Source of the DNA: Bradymonadales bacterium
GTDB lineage: Bacteria > Myxococcota_A > Bradymonadia > JAFGEP01
DNA: 64,000 nt
Assembly (NCBI GenBank): GCA_016931535.1
Contig: JAFGEP010000055.1
Location: forward strand, 1-64,000
Reading direction: 5' to 3'
A program made the position numbers and the translations under genes. Positions within the stretch are counted from its first letter, which is position 1; the number at the start of each line of letters is the position of its first letter. The notes under the pieces were generated by a model. The model did no database searches and was not told the DNA's origin. It saw nothing but the letters and a program-made list of their open reading frames with translations. This document shows positions 55,362 to 64,000 of the stretch, piece by piece.

Positions 55362-57281
55362 ATGTTCAGGGTTTCCCCGGGTTGCGTCGCGGTGTTGGGG
55401 GGTGTGTTGTGGATGCTGACCTCGTTGGTCGGGCTGTCCGGTTGTTCGGACGGCAGGGGGGAGGGGCAAGATACTCCGGATCTGGTGTCGGATCAGGGCG
55501 ATGTCGAGGAGCTGGATCAAGGGGACCCCCTCCAGCCCGACCTGGTCACCGGTCCCACCATCGGGGAGACCACCCAGTCCGAATGCCTGGAGCTCCAGCC
55601 GGAGGTCGGTGAGACCATCCAGAGTGACTGCATCGCGCCGCCTCCCGCAGAGATCGTGGTGGGCAACGCCTCTCAGAGCGAATGCCTTGGAGAAACGGTC
55701 CCCTACATCACGCCGACCGAACAAAGCGAGTGTCTGGACGAGCCGGCTCTGGCCTCGGTTGCGGTGTCCCCCTGCCAGGAAACAGGCAATGAAGAACCGG
55801 ACGTCTTTCGTGTCGTTCCCGGTCTCGGACGGATTGACCTGGTCCACGAAAATGCCAGCTACAACTGCTGCGGATTGGTCCAGATGACGCTGGGGGTGGA
55901 CCAGAACATGTTGATCCTGACCGAGGAGGTCATCTTCGATGAGGAGCATCCCGGGTGTTGGTGCCTTTGCGACTACGATCTGTCGGCCGAGATCACCGGC
56001 CTGGCGGAGGGTGCCTACACCGTCCGCTGGGTGGATGGAACGACGGGCGAGCGCTATGGCGACGACATCCCGGTGACCGTTGCGGCGCCCGAACCGGTGT
56101 TCGGGGCGCAAGGGGGTCCGGGCCGGATCGACCTGTGGCATGACAATGCGGTGCACACCTGCTGTGTGGATGTTGCCATGCAGTACGCCCTGGACAATGG
56201 ACAGGTGACGGTCTGGGAGGTGGAAAGCGGTGCCCACTGCGACTGCATCTGCTCCTACGATCTGGACGCCTCCATCAAGGGGCTGGCCGCTGGCATCTAC
56301 ACCGTCACCCTGCTCGATGGCCCCGCCGGCCAGCCGGTGGGAGAGCCGATCGAGGTGACCGTGAGCGAGGGGGGCGAGGAGATCCGGGTGGAGGTGGTCG
56401 AGGATACCCTGACCATCCAACATCTCGGCGCGATCTGGAACTGCTGTGGGCAGGTCACCATGAATGTGACGCTGGATGCGGACAACGGCCTCATCCTGGT
56501 GGAGGAGGTGGAGTCCGCTGCAGAGGCGGGGTATCCGTGCCGCTGCCTCTGTGTATACGACCTGTCGGTCGGGGCCTCGGGCTTTCCCCGCGGCGACTAC
56601 ATCGTTCGGGTGTTCACCAACCATGGGGAGGAGTACCGGATTTTCGGCGAGGTGGAGGTGACTGTTCCCGGGCGGCCCAACCCGGCTGGGGGTGAGGAGT
56701 CGATCTCGGCTCAGAGGGCCGAGGCCAATGCCATCCTGGTTACCCATCATGCCGCCACCTACAACTGCTGCTCCGAGGTGGCCATGGTGGCGGCGACCTT
56801 GACCGACAGCGCGATCGGCATCCAGGAGGTCATCACCAACGATGAGCTGTGCCGGTGTGTCTGCGAGTTCGATCTGTCGGTTCCTGTCGGACGGCTGGTC
56901 CCGGGGGAGGTCGAGGTCAGCGTCACCAGCGCCGACGGGACGGTCATCGGTTCGGAATCGGTCACCGTCATCGGCGAGGAGCTGCCGCCCTGGCCTCAGG
57001 ACACCGTGGAGCTGGAACGGTCGGGCAGTGTCCTTGCTGTAACCCACTGGGGCATCGAGTTCATGTGCTGTAGCCAGGTGGCGTTTCAGCTGGAGGCCAA
57101 CGGCGACATCCTGGACCTGGTCGAGGTGGTCACCAATCCCGAGGAGGTCTGCTTCTGCAACTGCCACTATGAGCTTTCGGCCAGCATCACCGGCCTGGTC
57201 GCGAGCCAGGGATACACCGTCAGGATATGGACCGACAGACGTACCGCCCTGTTGCACCAGCTGGCGGTGCCAGGGGAGTGA
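55362..57281 (+). CDS. Lipoprotein with five His/Cys-rich repeats
   Basis: 639 residues from an ATG with GGAG 8 nt upstream; lipobox VGLSGC (Cys28), then an Asp-rich linker. Residues about 66-145 carry five short repeats, each with one Cys (QSECLE, QSDCIA, QSECLG, QSECLD, VSPCQE). Five tandem domains of ~85-95 residues follow, each with His-x6-Cys-Cys, then about 30 residues later Cys-x-Cys-x-Cys and usually a Tyr/Phe-Asp-Leu: CC near 55865, 56160, 56444, 56767 and 57068; CWCLC, CDCIC, CRCLC, CRCVC and CFCNC. Each then has 'GL..G.YTV'-like beta strands. No other Cys in the mature chain, so 1+5+25. Metal or disulfide-based surface protein; I cannot name the family. Confidence 0.85.
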   Translation: MFRVSPGCVAVLGGVLWMLTSLVGLSGCSDGRGEGQDTPDLVSDQGDVEELDQGDPLQPDLVTGPTIGETTQSECLELQPEVGETIQSDCIAPPPAEIVVGNASQSECLGETVPYITPTEQSECLDEPALASVAVSPCQETGNEEPDVFRVVPGLGRIDLVHENASYNCCGLVQMTLGVDQNMLILTEEVIFDEEHPGCWCLCDYDLSAEITGLAEGAYTVRWVDGTTGERYGDDIPVTVAAPEPVFGAQGGPGRIDLWHDNAVHTCCVDVAMQYALDNGQVTVWEVESGAHCDCICSYDLDASIKGLAAGIYTVTLLDGPAGQPVGEPIEVTVSEGGEEIRVEVVEDTLTIQHLGAIWNCCGQVTMNVTLDADNGLILVEEVESAAEAGYPCRCLCVYDLSVGASGFPRGDYIVRVFTNHGEEYRIFGEVEVTVPGRPNPAGGEESISAQRAEANAILVTHHAATYNCCSEVAMVAATLTDSAIGIQEVITNDELCRCVCEFDLSVPVGRLVPGEVEVSVTSADGTVIGSESVTVIGEELPPWPQDTVELERSGSVLAVTHWGIEFMCCSQVAFQLEANGDILDLVEVVTNPEEVCFCNCHYELSASITGLVASQGYTVRIWTDRRTALLHQLAVPGE

Positions 57282-57291
57282 AGAGCACGCC

Positions 57292-57945
57292 ATGAAGCAT
57301 GCGGTGCTGTTCGATCTGGATGGGGTGGTCATCGATTCGGAGCCGCTGTACGTGCAGGCCGAACAACGGTTGTTTGCCCGCTACGGGATCGGGGTCGCCA
57401 AGGAGGACTGGCAGCAGTTCAAAGGGCTCTCCCAGGAGGCGTTTTTCGACCTGATCGAGCGGCGGTATCGGCCCGACTGGAACCGGGCCGAGGTGGAGGA
57501 GGTAGGGGGAGAGCTATTGCGGGAGGTGTTCACCCGTGGCCTGGGGTACATGCCGGGATTCTTGCCCCTGGCCAGGCGGCTGGACGGGCGATATCTGCTC
57601 GGGCTGGTCACCTCCAGCAGCCGTGAGGTCTTTCGGTTCGTGTCCGGCCTGCTGCCCGAGCTGCCGGCCATCTTTCCCCACATCTTGTGTGGGGACGAGG
57701 TGCGTCAGACCAAGCCCCACCCCGAGCCCTACCTCACCATGATGGCTCGACTCGGCGTGCAGCCCGAGTGGACGGTGGTGGTGGAGGACTCCATCAACGG
57801 CCTGGTTTCGGCCAGGGCTTCCGGGGCCGTCTGTGTCGCCTTGGCGGGTTCGGCGCCACTGGAGGACCTGGCCATGGCCCATCTCACAGTCCACTCCTTG
57901 GACGAGATCACCGGAGAGCTGCTGGACGATCTGCTCGAAGGCTGA
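57292..57945 (+). CDS. HAD-superfamily phosphatase, beta-phosphoglucomutase-like
   Basis: 217 residues. Motif I FDLDGVVIDSE (nucleophile and acid Asp), motif II 'LVTSSSRE', motif III Lys in 'QTKPHPEPY', and motif IV 'VVEDSINGLVSARASG'. The cap is the small helical type. Likely a phosphatase or mutase of a small sugar phosphate. Starts 10 bp after the repeat lipoprotein and probably shares its transcript. ATG at 57292 follows AAGAG. Confidence 0.92.
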   Translation: MKHAVLFDLDGVVIDSEPLYVQAEQRLFARYGIGVAKEDWQQFKGLSQEAFFDLIERRYRPDWNRAEVEEVGGELLREVFTRGLGYMPGFLPLARRLDGRYLLGLVTSSSREVFRFVSGLLPELPAIFPHILCGDEVRQTKPHPEPYLTMMARLGVQPEWTVVVEDSINGLVSARASGAVCVALAGSAPLEDLAMAHLTVHSLDEITGELLDDLLEG

Positions 57946-57974
57946 CGGGCCGGTGGTTAGGGCAGCCCGGTTTT
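57946..57974 (+). terminator. Possible terminator after the HAD gene
   Basis: CGGGC (57946-57950) pairs with GCCCG (57965-57969) around a 14-nt loop, followed by GTTTT. Short stem, between convergent genes. Confidence 0.35.
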
Positions 57975-57984
57975 CCCTGTCAGG

Positions 57985-58191
57985 TCAGTCCCGGCTGTGA
58001 AGCTGGACGAACCGCCGGAAAGACCGATCGTAGCTTCTCTCGATCGAGTCCGGGAAGCAGCAGGCCGGCAGCTCGTTGTGCTGCAGGTGGTAGTGAATAC
58101 ACTCGCAGCACCGGCCCTTGCGCGAGCAGGGTTCGTAGCTGCAGTTGCACCGGGCCAGGTTGGTCTTCTCGTTGGGGCAGTCGGTGGGCAA
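57985..58191 (-). CDS. Small Cys-rich DUF6485-like protein
   Basis: 68 residues with eleven Cys: '[18 protein letters not shown]', '[13 protein letters not shown]', '[18 protein letters not shown]'. This matches the DUF6485 pattern, a small predicted metal-binding protein of unknown function. The start is TTG, chosen because AAGGAGG lies 6 nt upstream. It follows valS by 43 bp. Two other open frames overlap it but have no such pattern. Confidence 0.85.
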   Translation of the reverse strand: MPTDCPNEKTNLARCNCSYEPCSRKGRCCECIHYHLQHNELPACCFPDSIERSYDRSFRRFVQLHSRD

Positions 58192-58197
58192 GGCGCA

Positions 58198-58204
58198 CCT
58201 CCTT
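58198..58204 (-). promoter_or_regulatory. Ribosome-binding site fixing the TTG start of the DUF6485 gene
   Basis: Perfect AAGGAGG, 6 nt before TTG (58189-58191). Confidence 0.75.
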
Positions 58205-58234
58205 GGGGATACCCGTTCAGTTCGCCGGCTTCCT

Positions 58235-61150
58235 TCACTGGAGGCTGGCGAGCTGTTCCAGTAGGAGCTGGCGGTTCTGTTCGGTTTCGGCCAGGCGGAG
58301 CCGGTCTTTCTCCACCACTTCGGCCGGGGCTCTTGCCAGGAAGTTCGGATCGGCCAGCTTGCGGCTCAGGCTGTCGAGATCGCGCTGAAGCTTGGCGATC
58401 TTCTGGGTCAGACGGGCACGCTCCGCCTCCAGGTCGATGAGCCCTCCCAACGGCACGAAGATCCGCAGCGGTCCCGCTACGGCGGCGGCACTTTGTGCGG
58501 GCCGAACCGCCGGATCTCCCTGGACGAAACGCTCCACTTTGGCCAACCGCTGGATGCCTGGCCAGTACGGCTCGGTGGCTTGGATGACCTCTTCCGAATC
58601 GCTGGTGAAGATCACCTCGGGGAGCACCGCGGAAGGGGAGACCCCCGGGGTGGAAGCCCGAATGTTGTTGATGGCGGTGATGACCGAGCGCACCAGCGCG
58701 ATGGTCCGTTCCAGCTCCTCCTCTTCCGGGAACCGATCGGCCTGGGGCCAGGGGGCGACCAGGATGGCCGGCGCCTCTTCAGCCTCGCCGCCGGCCAGCC
58801 GAACCAGGCGCAGCTCCTGCCACAACACCTCGGTGAGGAACGGCATGATCGGGTGCAGCAGCTTGAGCAGAGTGTCCAGGACCAAAAGGATGGTGGATTG
58901 GGCTTGCCGCCGGCTCTCCTGCTGGGTCTTGTCCCACAGCCTCAGCTTGACCACCTCCAGGTAGTAGGAGCAGAAATCGTCCCAGAACAGGTGGTACAGG
59001 GTCTCGCAAGCCTCGCCCAGCCGGTACTCCTCCATGTCGGCCGTCACCTCGGCCACCGCTTTCCCCACCCGGCTGATGATCCAGCGGTCTTCGAGAAAGG
59101 GGCTGGGACCCTCGGCAGGGCGATAGTCCTGCAGGTTGGGCAGCACGACGCCATGAGTCGCCTGCCAGATCTTGTTGGCGAAACGTCGGCCTTCCTCGAA
59201 GATGGGGACCTCCACCTCGTAGTGAGGTATCGGGCCCGCTTCGCCCGGCCGAGAAGTTCGGCTGACCGACATCTTCAGATTCTGGTTCAAACCCTTGGTC
59301 AGCGAGAGGATGCCATAGCGCAGGGCGTCTGCTCCGTAGACCTTGTAGTGCTCGATCCGATGGGGCGGAATGCCGGCTGCGGGTGAGAACTTCCCCTTGA
59401 TCTCGTCGGATCCCCCCTCGATCACCCGCACCGGGTCGAACCCGTTGCCCCGAGACTTGGACATGATGTTGCCGGTCTCGTCCAGAATGGTGCCGTGGAT
59501 GTACACGTGGTGAAAGGGGGTGGTCCCCTTCATGAACTTCATGCCCATCATGATCATCCGCGCAACCCAGAGAGCCAGGATATCGCGGGCGGTGATGAGC
59601 ACGTTGGTCGGATAGAAGAAGGCCAGATCGGCGGTCTGCTCCGGCCACCCCAGGGTGCTCAGCGGCCAGAGCTGGGAGGAGAACCAGGTGTCCAGAACGT
59701 CCGGATCCTGCACCAGGTGGTCGCCCTGACAGGCAGGGCAGCGGCTGGGCACGGCCTCGGGATCGTCGCTGTCTGGTACGATGGGAAGGGCATCGCTGGG
59801 GATGAGACTGGGGTTGCCCTCCCGGTCCAGCTCGATCTCGGGATGGCAATCGCGGCAGTACCAGATCGGGATCCGATGCCCCCACCAGATCTGCCGGGAG
59901 ATGCACCAGTCCGGCGTGCTGTCCAGCCAGCGAAGGTAATCGTCGGCCCGGCGCTCGGGGAAGAAGCGGACCTGCCCCTCCCGGTAGCACCGGCGGGCGA
60001 GCTCGACCAGGCTCTCCATCCGGACGAACCACTGGTCGGACAGGTAGGGCTCCACGATGGTCCCGCTTCGGTAGCAGTGGGCGACGCTGTGGGTCAGCGG
60101 CTCGGTCTTCCCCAATAGCCCCCCCGCTTCCAGGTCGGCCAGCACCCGTTTCCGTCCCTCGGTGATGGCGGTCAGCCGCTGGTAGGGGCCGGCATTCTGG
60201 TTGAGGGTGCCGTCGGGGTGCAGGATGTTGATCATCGGCAGGCCATGCCGCAGGCCACACTCGTAGTCGTTGAAGTCGTGGGCCGGCGTCACCTTGACGG
60301 CGCCGGTTCCCTTCTCGGGATCGGCCAGGATGGCGTCGGCGATGATGGGGATCTCCCTTTCCAAAAGCGGCAGGCGGACCGTCTTCCCGATCAGGTCCCG
60401 GTAGCGAGGATCGGCCGGGTGAACCGCCACCGCCGTATCTCCCAGCAAGGTCTCCGGACGGGTCGTGGAGACGGTGACGAACCGATCCGGCTCCCCGATG
60501 ACGGGGTAGCGGATGTCCCAGAAGAAGGTCTGGATGTCGTGGTACTCCAGCTCATCGTTGGACAGGGCGGTCTGGCAACCCACCGACCAGTTGATCAACC
60601 GCTTGCCGCGATAGATCAGCCCCTCCCGGAACAGGGTCAGAAAGACGTGGCGCACCGCGCGCGAGAGCACGGGGCTCATGGTGAAGTGGGTTCGATCCCA
60701 GTCCAGCGAGGCGCCCATCCGTCGGAGCTGGTTCAAGATCCGCGTCATGTACTGGTCTTTCCAGCTCCAGATGCGTTCCAGGAGCCGGGCGCGCCCCAGG
60801 TCATGGCGGGTCAGCCCCTCCTCCTCGTACAGTCTTCGCTCCACCACGCTCTGGGTGGCGATCCCGGCGTGATCGCATCCCGGCAGCCAGAGGGTCTCGA
60901 ACCCCTGCATTCGTCGGCAGCGGGTCACCGAGTCCTGCAGCGAGTTGTTCAGGGCGTGCCCCAGGTGCAGCGCGCCGGTGACGTTGGGCAGCGGGATCAT
61001 GATGGTGTGCGGCTTTTTCTCGGCGTTCGGCTCGGGGTGGAAGAAGCGGTTCTCCTCCCACCAGGCATACCAGGGCATCTCGACCAGGGATGGATCGTAC
61101 TGCTTGCTGCGGATCGGGGCGGGGCGAGGGGTCAACTGAGCTGGGATCAT
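58235..61150 (-). CDS. valS: Valyl-tRNA synthetase
   Basis: 971 residues. Class I synthetase with HIGH motif as HLGH ('[14 protein letters not shown]'), KMSKS as IMSKS ('NIMSKSRGN'), the editing domain ('[20 protein letters not shown]', '[18 protein letters not shown]'), zinc-type CxxC pairs (CRDC and CPAC), and the C-terminal coiled-coil arm ('[19 protein letters not shown]'). Complete. ATG at 61150 with AGGAA upstream; the longer open frame upstream overlaps the preceding gene and lacks similarity. Confidence 0.96.
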   Translation of the reverse strand: MIPAQLTPRPAPIRSKQYDPSLVEMPWYAWWEENRFFHPEPNAEKKPHTIMIPLPNVTGALHLGHALNNSLQDSVTRCRRMQGFETLWLPGCDHAGIATQSVVERRLYEEEGLTRHDLGRARLLERIWSWKDQYMTRILNQLRRMGASLDWDRTHFTMSPVLSRAVRHVFLTLFREGLIYRGKRLINWSVGCQTALSNDELEYHDIQTFFWDIRYPVIGEPDRFVTVSTTRPETLLGDTAVAVHPADPRYRDLIGKTVRLPLLEREIPIIADAILADPEKGTGAVKVTPAHDFNDYECGLRHGLPMINILHPDGTLNQNAGPYQRLTAITEGRKRVLADLEAGGLLGKTEPLTHSVAHCYRSGTIVEPYLSDQWFVRMESLVELARRCYREGQVRFFPERRADDYLRWLDSTPDWCISRQIWWGHRIPIWYCRDCHPEIELDREGNPSLIPSDALPIVPDSDDPEAVPSRCPACQGDHLVQDPDVLDTWFSSQLWPLSTLGWPEQTADLAFFYPTNVLITARDILALWVARMIMMGMKFMKGTTPFHHVYIHGTILDETGNIMSKSRGNGFDPVRVIEGGSDEIKGKFSPAAGIPPHRIEHYKVYGADALRYGILSLTKGLNQNLKMSVSRTSRPGEAGPIPHYEVEVPIFEEGRRFANKIWQATHGVVLPNLQDYRPAEGPSPFLEDRWIISRVGKAVAEVTADMEEYRLGEACETLYHLFWDDFCSYYLEVVKLRLWDKTQQESRRQAQSTILLVLDTLLKLLHPIMPFLTEVLWQELRLVRLAGGEAEEAPAILVAPWPQADRFPEEEELERTIALVRSVITAINNIRASTPGVSPSAVLPEVIFTSDSEEVIQATEPYWPGIQRLAKVERFVQGDPAVRPAQSAAAVAGPLRIFVPLGGLIDLEAERARLTQKIAKLQRDLDSLSRKLADPNFLARAPAEVVEKDRLRLAETEQNRQLLLEQLASLQ

Positions 61151-61247
61151 GGCTGGTTTCCTGGAGCTTGACCTTTCCACGACGGTTCGGGGCATCATAC
61201 ACAAGATGACCGCTCTGGCCAGGGGCTTCGAAAGCGATCCGGCCCGG

Positions 61248-62585
61248 TCAGGTCTCTTGAGTTTCTGGGTTCTCTGGTGTCTGGGCGGGCTGTTGGGGCC
61301 CCATCGCCTCCGGGGGGTTCGAGGGTTGCTGCGGTGGTGGGGGCTCTTCGCTCTCGGGGGGTTCGAACGGATGGGTTGGCACCGGGGCGAAGACGTAGTT
61401 TCGATGGAGCTGGAAGTTCCAGGCCGCAAACACGGCGCAGCGGACGAGCAGCCAGCCGAGCCGGTAGTCCATCGAGGGGATGAGCATGAAGATGGCCACC
61501 CCTCCGGTGTTCAGCAAGATGCTGGTGAAGGCCACGAAGAGGTATCGCAAGGCATAGGTCCGGGCACGGCGTTTCTTGCCGAAGGTCAACAGCCGGTTCA
61601 AGGTGTAGGCGATGACGCCACCCAGCGTGCCCCCCAGGGCGGTGGCCAACCAGGGGGAGTACCCTCGGCCGGCGACCAGCAGCAGGACCAGCAGGAAGTC
61701 GGCGATGGTGGCCACGCTGGCCGCCAAGATGGTCCGGAACATCCGCCCCGGATCGGACTGCAACCACTCCTTGAGCGAGTCGGCTCCCAGCGAGATCAAC
61801 AGGTATCGAAGCCGCCGGATGGCCGTGAGCTGGGTGGATATGGCCAACAGCACCACTCCAAGCACCGCCAGCCTGTGAATGGGGTGAGGATCATCGGGAA
61901 CCACCAGCGCCTCGACGATGGGACTGAAGGCGTTGGCCGCTCCCAGGTACATGATGCGCTCGGGGCGCTGCATCAGCCCCACCTTCACACTGATTCCCAG
62001 ACCCTCGCCTCGGGCACGGACATAGGAGACCATGGAGGTACCGACCAAGGCCAAGAGGACCGCCAAAAGGACCCAGCTGTCCCGGTAGTACCAGGCCATC
62101 CCCGCCAACACGAAGGAGTCGCTGTACCGGTCCAGCACGCTGTCCAGCGCAGCTCCCCTCGGGCTGGCCTGCCCCATGTGGCGGGCCAACCTCCCGTCGA
62201 GCAGGTCGCAGATGCCGGCGAAGATGTAGAGCCACCCTCCCAGGGAGAACCGCCCTGCGGCCAGCGCGACGCCGGACAGGATCGACAGCAGCACCGACAA
62301 GGTGGTCAGCGCATTGGCCGGAATTCCGGATCGGACCACCAGGTTCCACAACGGTTTGAGGGTCCAGACGAAGAACACCCTCAGGCGCATGCCCAAGATG
62401 GCGCTGTCCCCCCGAGACTCCACCTCGGGGTCTCGATGCTTGCCGTAGATCCGGTTTCTGACCAGGTAGACCGCCAACGCGCTGAAGAAGTAGGTGAAGA
62501 ACACCAGCAGCGGAGCCAGGGCGGTCAATACACGCGCCAGAGGACCGAGGTGCCCTCGAATCCAGCTGAATAGAAAGTCGATCAT
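61248..62585 (-). CDS. CDP-alcohol phosphatidyltransferase fused to GtrA-like domain
   Basis: 445 residues. The N-terminal part (about 1-275) has the CDP-alcohol phosphatidyltransferase motif DGxxAR...G...D...D ('DLLDGRLARHMGQASPRGAA', 'LDRYSD'), with six or so helices. The C-terminal part (about 283-400) is a GtrA-like four-helix domain ('SVATIADFLLVLLLV', 'GGVIAYTLNRLLTFGKK', 'AAWNFQLHRNYVF'), known for moving polyprenyl-linked sugars across membranes. A Pro/Glu-rich tail follows. The fusion suggests coupled synthesis and transport of a phospholipid or glycolipid head group. It precedes valS by 97 bp on the same strand. Confidence 0.9.
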   Translation of the reverse strand: MIDFLFSWIRGHLGPLARVLTALAPLLVFFTYFFSALAVYLVRNRIYGKHRDPEVESRGDSAILGMRLRVFFVWTLKPLWNLVVRSGIPANALTTLSVLLSILSGVALAAGRFSLGGWLYIFAGICDLLDGRLARHMGQASPRGAALDSVLDRYSDSFVLAGMAWYYRDSWVLLAVLLALVGTSMVSYVRARGEGLGISVKVGLMQRPERIMYLGAANAFSPIVEALVVPDDPHPIHRLAVLGVVLLAISTQLTAIRRLRYLLISLGADSLKEWLQSDPGRMFRTILAASVATIADFLLVLLLVAGRGYSPWLATALGGTLGGVIAYTLNRLLTFGKKRRARTYALRYLFVAFTSILLNTGGVAIFMLIPSMDYRLGWLLVRCAVFAAWNFQLHRNYVFAPVPTHPFEPPESEEPPPPQQPSNPPEAMGPQQPAQTPENPETQET

Positions 62586-62951
62586 ACCGCCACGAGTTCA
62601 ACAGGGCCCCGGATCCCCTCCCCTACTGGACAAACGTGAGAAATCCGGCGCACTTCTGCCATCGACACAAGGGACAGCACGGAATACCCCATTTCAGCCA
62701 GAATGTCTAAGCCATCTATCACCGCCCCTTTCCCCCCGGGTCTTGCGCCTTTTCCGGCTTGGGGTGCCACGATCGAACCCTTGGGTACCCCTGTTCCCCT
62801 CGGGGAACCGTGATTTTTCCCCCGAAGCCCTATGCACCGGGGATCGATTTCACTATGTTGAGCCGGATTTCCGCTTTGCGCCCACCGAGAGGGTGTTTAC
62901 CCCTTCCCACGGTGGACGCACGGCCCGCTCGACAGGTCCACAGGCTAAGAT
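62586..62951. other. Divergent intergenic region with promoter and terminator-like hairpin
   Basis: 366 bp between the CDP-alcohol transferase/GtrA gene and the thioredoxin-TPR gene. On the minus strand TAGACA (62704-62709) and TATTCC (62681-62686) with 17-bp spacing may serve the former. On the plus strand there is a strong hairpin followed by T (listed separately). No tRNA seen. Confidence 0.5.
62793..62818 (+). terminator. Intrinsic terminator-like hairpin upstream of thioredoxin-TPR gene
   Basis: GTTCCC-CCTCG-GGGAAC region (62793-62808) is a perfect short stem, followed after CGTGA by TTTTT (62814-62818). No plus-strand gene lies upstream, so it could end a small RNA or act as an attenuator in the leader of the gene at 62961. 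Confidence 0.5.
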
Positions 62952-62960
62952 GTGAAGATC

Positions 62961-63824
62961 ATGATCAGCAAAGCCCCCATCATCATCGAGGTCACCGACG
63001 CCACCTTTCAGACGGAGGTGATCGAACACAGCACACAGCGCCCCGTATTCGTGGACTTCTGGGCGCAGTGGTGCGGCCCCTGCAAGACACTCGGGCCAGC
63101 GCTGGAACGGCTGGCCAACGACTATCGAGGGGCGTTCCGTCTGGCCAAGGTCGACGTGGACCGAAACCCACAACTGGTCATGGCGGCCCAGGTCCAGTCG
63201 ATCCCGATGGTCCTGGCGGTCTGGAACAACGCCATCCTGGATCGCTTCGTGGGAGCGCTCCCCCCACCCGAGCTGAAAAAGTGGGTGGAATCGGTCCTTC
63301 AGGCAGCCGGGGTCACCGTCCCTTCCTCGCTCGAGGAGAACGCCCCTGACGATCCGGTCAAGGCGGAGCAGTTCTGGCGAAAGCAGCTCGACAAGGAGGC
63401 CAATGACGGCAAGGCCCTCTTGGGACTGGGACAGACCCTCATCCAGCTGGGCCGACCCGACGAAGCCCGAACGGTCCTCGAACGGATCACCACCAGCCAG
63501 GAGGAGTACAACGCCGCCCATGCCGCCCTCAACCTGCTCGACCTCCTGGCGGAGGTGGCCGATGCGGGTGGCGAAGCGGCTCTTCGCCATCAGCTGGCTG
63601 CCAACCCCAGCGATCCTCGGACCCGATACCTGGTCGCCTGCGCCGACGCCGGCCAGGGCCGCTTTGTCAAGGCGTTGCAGGTCCTGGTCGACCTGGTCAG
63701 CAACCATTCCGGTGAGGTTCGAGAGAATGCCCGCAAGGCGGCCAGCCGTGTCCTGTCGGTGGCGGGCCGGGAGAACGAGCAGATCGAGGATCTTAGACGG
63801 CACCTCGCCCTGGCGCTCTACTGA
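62961..63824 (+). CDS. Thioredoxin-TPR protein (YbbN/CnoX-like)
   Basis: About 287 residues. Thioredoxin domain (about 8-110) with the active WCGPC ('FVDFWAQWCGPCKTLGP') and cis-Pro in 'VQSIPMVLAV'. The C-terminal part (about 130-287) is TPR-like ('LLGLGQTLIQLGRPDEARTVL', 'FVKALQVLVDLVSNHSGEVRENARKAA'; outline). This is the layout of the CnoX (YbbN) chaperone-redoxins, which protect proteins from oxidation; E. coli YbbN itself lacks the full CxxC, while it is complete here. GTG at 62952 is an alternative start. Confidence 0.9.
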   Translation: MISKAPIIIEVTDATFQTEVIEHSTQRPVFVDFWAQWCGPCKTLGPALERLANDYRGAFRLAKVDVDRNPQLVMAAQVQSIPMVLAVWNNAILDRFVGALPPPELKKWVESVLQAAGVTVPSSLEENAPDDPVKAEQFWRKQLDKEANDGKALLGLGQTLIQLGRPDEARTVLERITTSQEEYNAAHAALNLLDLLAEVADAGGEAALRHQLAANPSDPRTRYLVACADAGQGRFVKALQVLVDLVSNHSGEVRENARKAASRVLSVAGRENEQIEDLRRHLALALY

Positions 63825-63854
63825 GCGGCTCGCGACCTGCAGCGCACCACCGAG

Positions 63855-63883
63855 GGTCGGTCTCCTTCGGGTCGCTTCCGACC
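63855..63883. terminator. Possible bidirectional terminator
   Basis: GGTCGG (63855-63860) and CCGACC (63878-63883) could pair around a 17-nt loop between convergent genes. No T-tract of note. Confidence 0.25.
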
Positions 63884-63891
63884 GTCTGGCC

Positions 63892-64000
63892 TCATTTCAG
63901 CTCTTTGGGGGGGATCATGCGACGGATCATCTCCCGCCGCCGTTGTGCACGCTGCAACCCGAGCTGCACCAGCTCGTCCAGCAACGCAGGCAGGGGAAGG
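63892..64000 (-). CDS. C-terminal fragment of an unidentified protein (cut by window edge)
   Basis: An open minus-strand frame runs from the window edge to a stop at 63892-63894. It encodes 'LPLPALLDELVQLG' and 'REMIRRMIPPKELK', a helical, Arg-rich ending with coding character. Too short to assign. Confidence 0.5.
   Translation of the reverse strand, partial: LPLPALLDELVQLGLQRAQRRREMIRRMIPPKELK

Noticed and set aside
57957..58238. Alternative 93-residue and 72-residue frames over the DUF6485 gene
   Set aside because: Only the frame ending at 57985 gives the conserved Cys pattern and has AAGGAGG before its start.
62586..62951. Possible tRNA or riboswitch in the divergent region
   Set aside because: No cloverleaf or T-loop pattern and no known riboswitch core recognised; only a terminator-like hairpin.

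Overview
The window is a stretch of high-GC chromosome (roughly 60-65% G+C by eye) from a Gram-negative bacterium with an outer membrane: it carries an LptE-type LPS-assembly lipoprotein, a TolC/RND efflux operon and many predicted lipoproteins. Several traits point to a deltaproteobacterial-type lineage (Myxococcota, Bradymonadales or relatives): an S41 peptidase of the MXAN_5808 type, Hanks-type kinases with extra domains, Asp-rich linkers after lipoboxes, a MYXO-CTERM-like C-terminus, and very large Ig/FG-GAP lipoproteins. This placement is inference. I see no phage, transposon, CRISPR, rRNA or tRNA gene.

Layout. 0.1-9.0 kb (minus): TPR protein with a C-terminal sorting-type tail, a PqqD-like protein, then a 2342-residue Ig-like/FG-GAP lipoprotein. 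9.3-16.5 kb (plus): a series rich in peptidase-like proteins: S41 C-terminal processing peptidase, an S26 signal-peptidase-like protein with Cys in place of the catalytic Ser, a TolB-N-like protein, and a large protein with a DUF4157-like HEMVH zincin core. 16.5-19.5 kb (minus): asnS-lptE-holA. 19.6 kb (plus): exported isoaspartyl methyltransferase. 20.4-27.1 kb (minus): a Ser/Thr kinase fused to a PhnD-like sensor, a GH13 protein, and a metallophosphoesterase lipoprotein. 27.4-31.9 kb (plus): type IIA topoisomerase A and B subunits. 31.9-41 kb (minus): a tightly overlapped Bat-type operon (DUF4175, gluzincin-TPR, MoxR, DUF58, BatA/VWA). 41.1-43.4 kb (minus): ECF sigma factor, anti-sigma factor with a duplicated domain, small secreted protein. 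43.5-45.5 kb (plus): larB (internally damaged) and larC. 46-48 kb (plus): a triple AT-hook protein and a radical SAM protein. 48.1-55.2 kb (minus): small membrane protein, membrane-fusion protein, RND pump, TolC, alpha/beta hydrolase. 55.4-57.9 kb (plus): a lipoprotein with five His/Cys repeats, then a HAD phosphatase. 58-62.6 kb (minus): CDP-alcohol phosphatidyltransferase/GtrA fusion, valS, DUF6485. 63-63.8 kb (plus): thioredoxin-TPR protein. The window ends inside a minus-strand gene.

The best candidates for something undescribed are: (1) the lipoprotein at 55.4-57.3 kb, whose mature chain has five repeats each with an H-x6-CC...CxCxC signature, preceded by five short Cys-bearing repeats; (2) the three-AT-hook protein at 46 kb with a duplicated domain, behind an unusually A+T-rich promoter region; (3) the peptidase-rich series at 9.3-16.5 kb. 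Housekeeping parts (asnS, holA, parC/parE, valS) look intact and ordinary. No database search was possible, so all family names rest on motif recognition.
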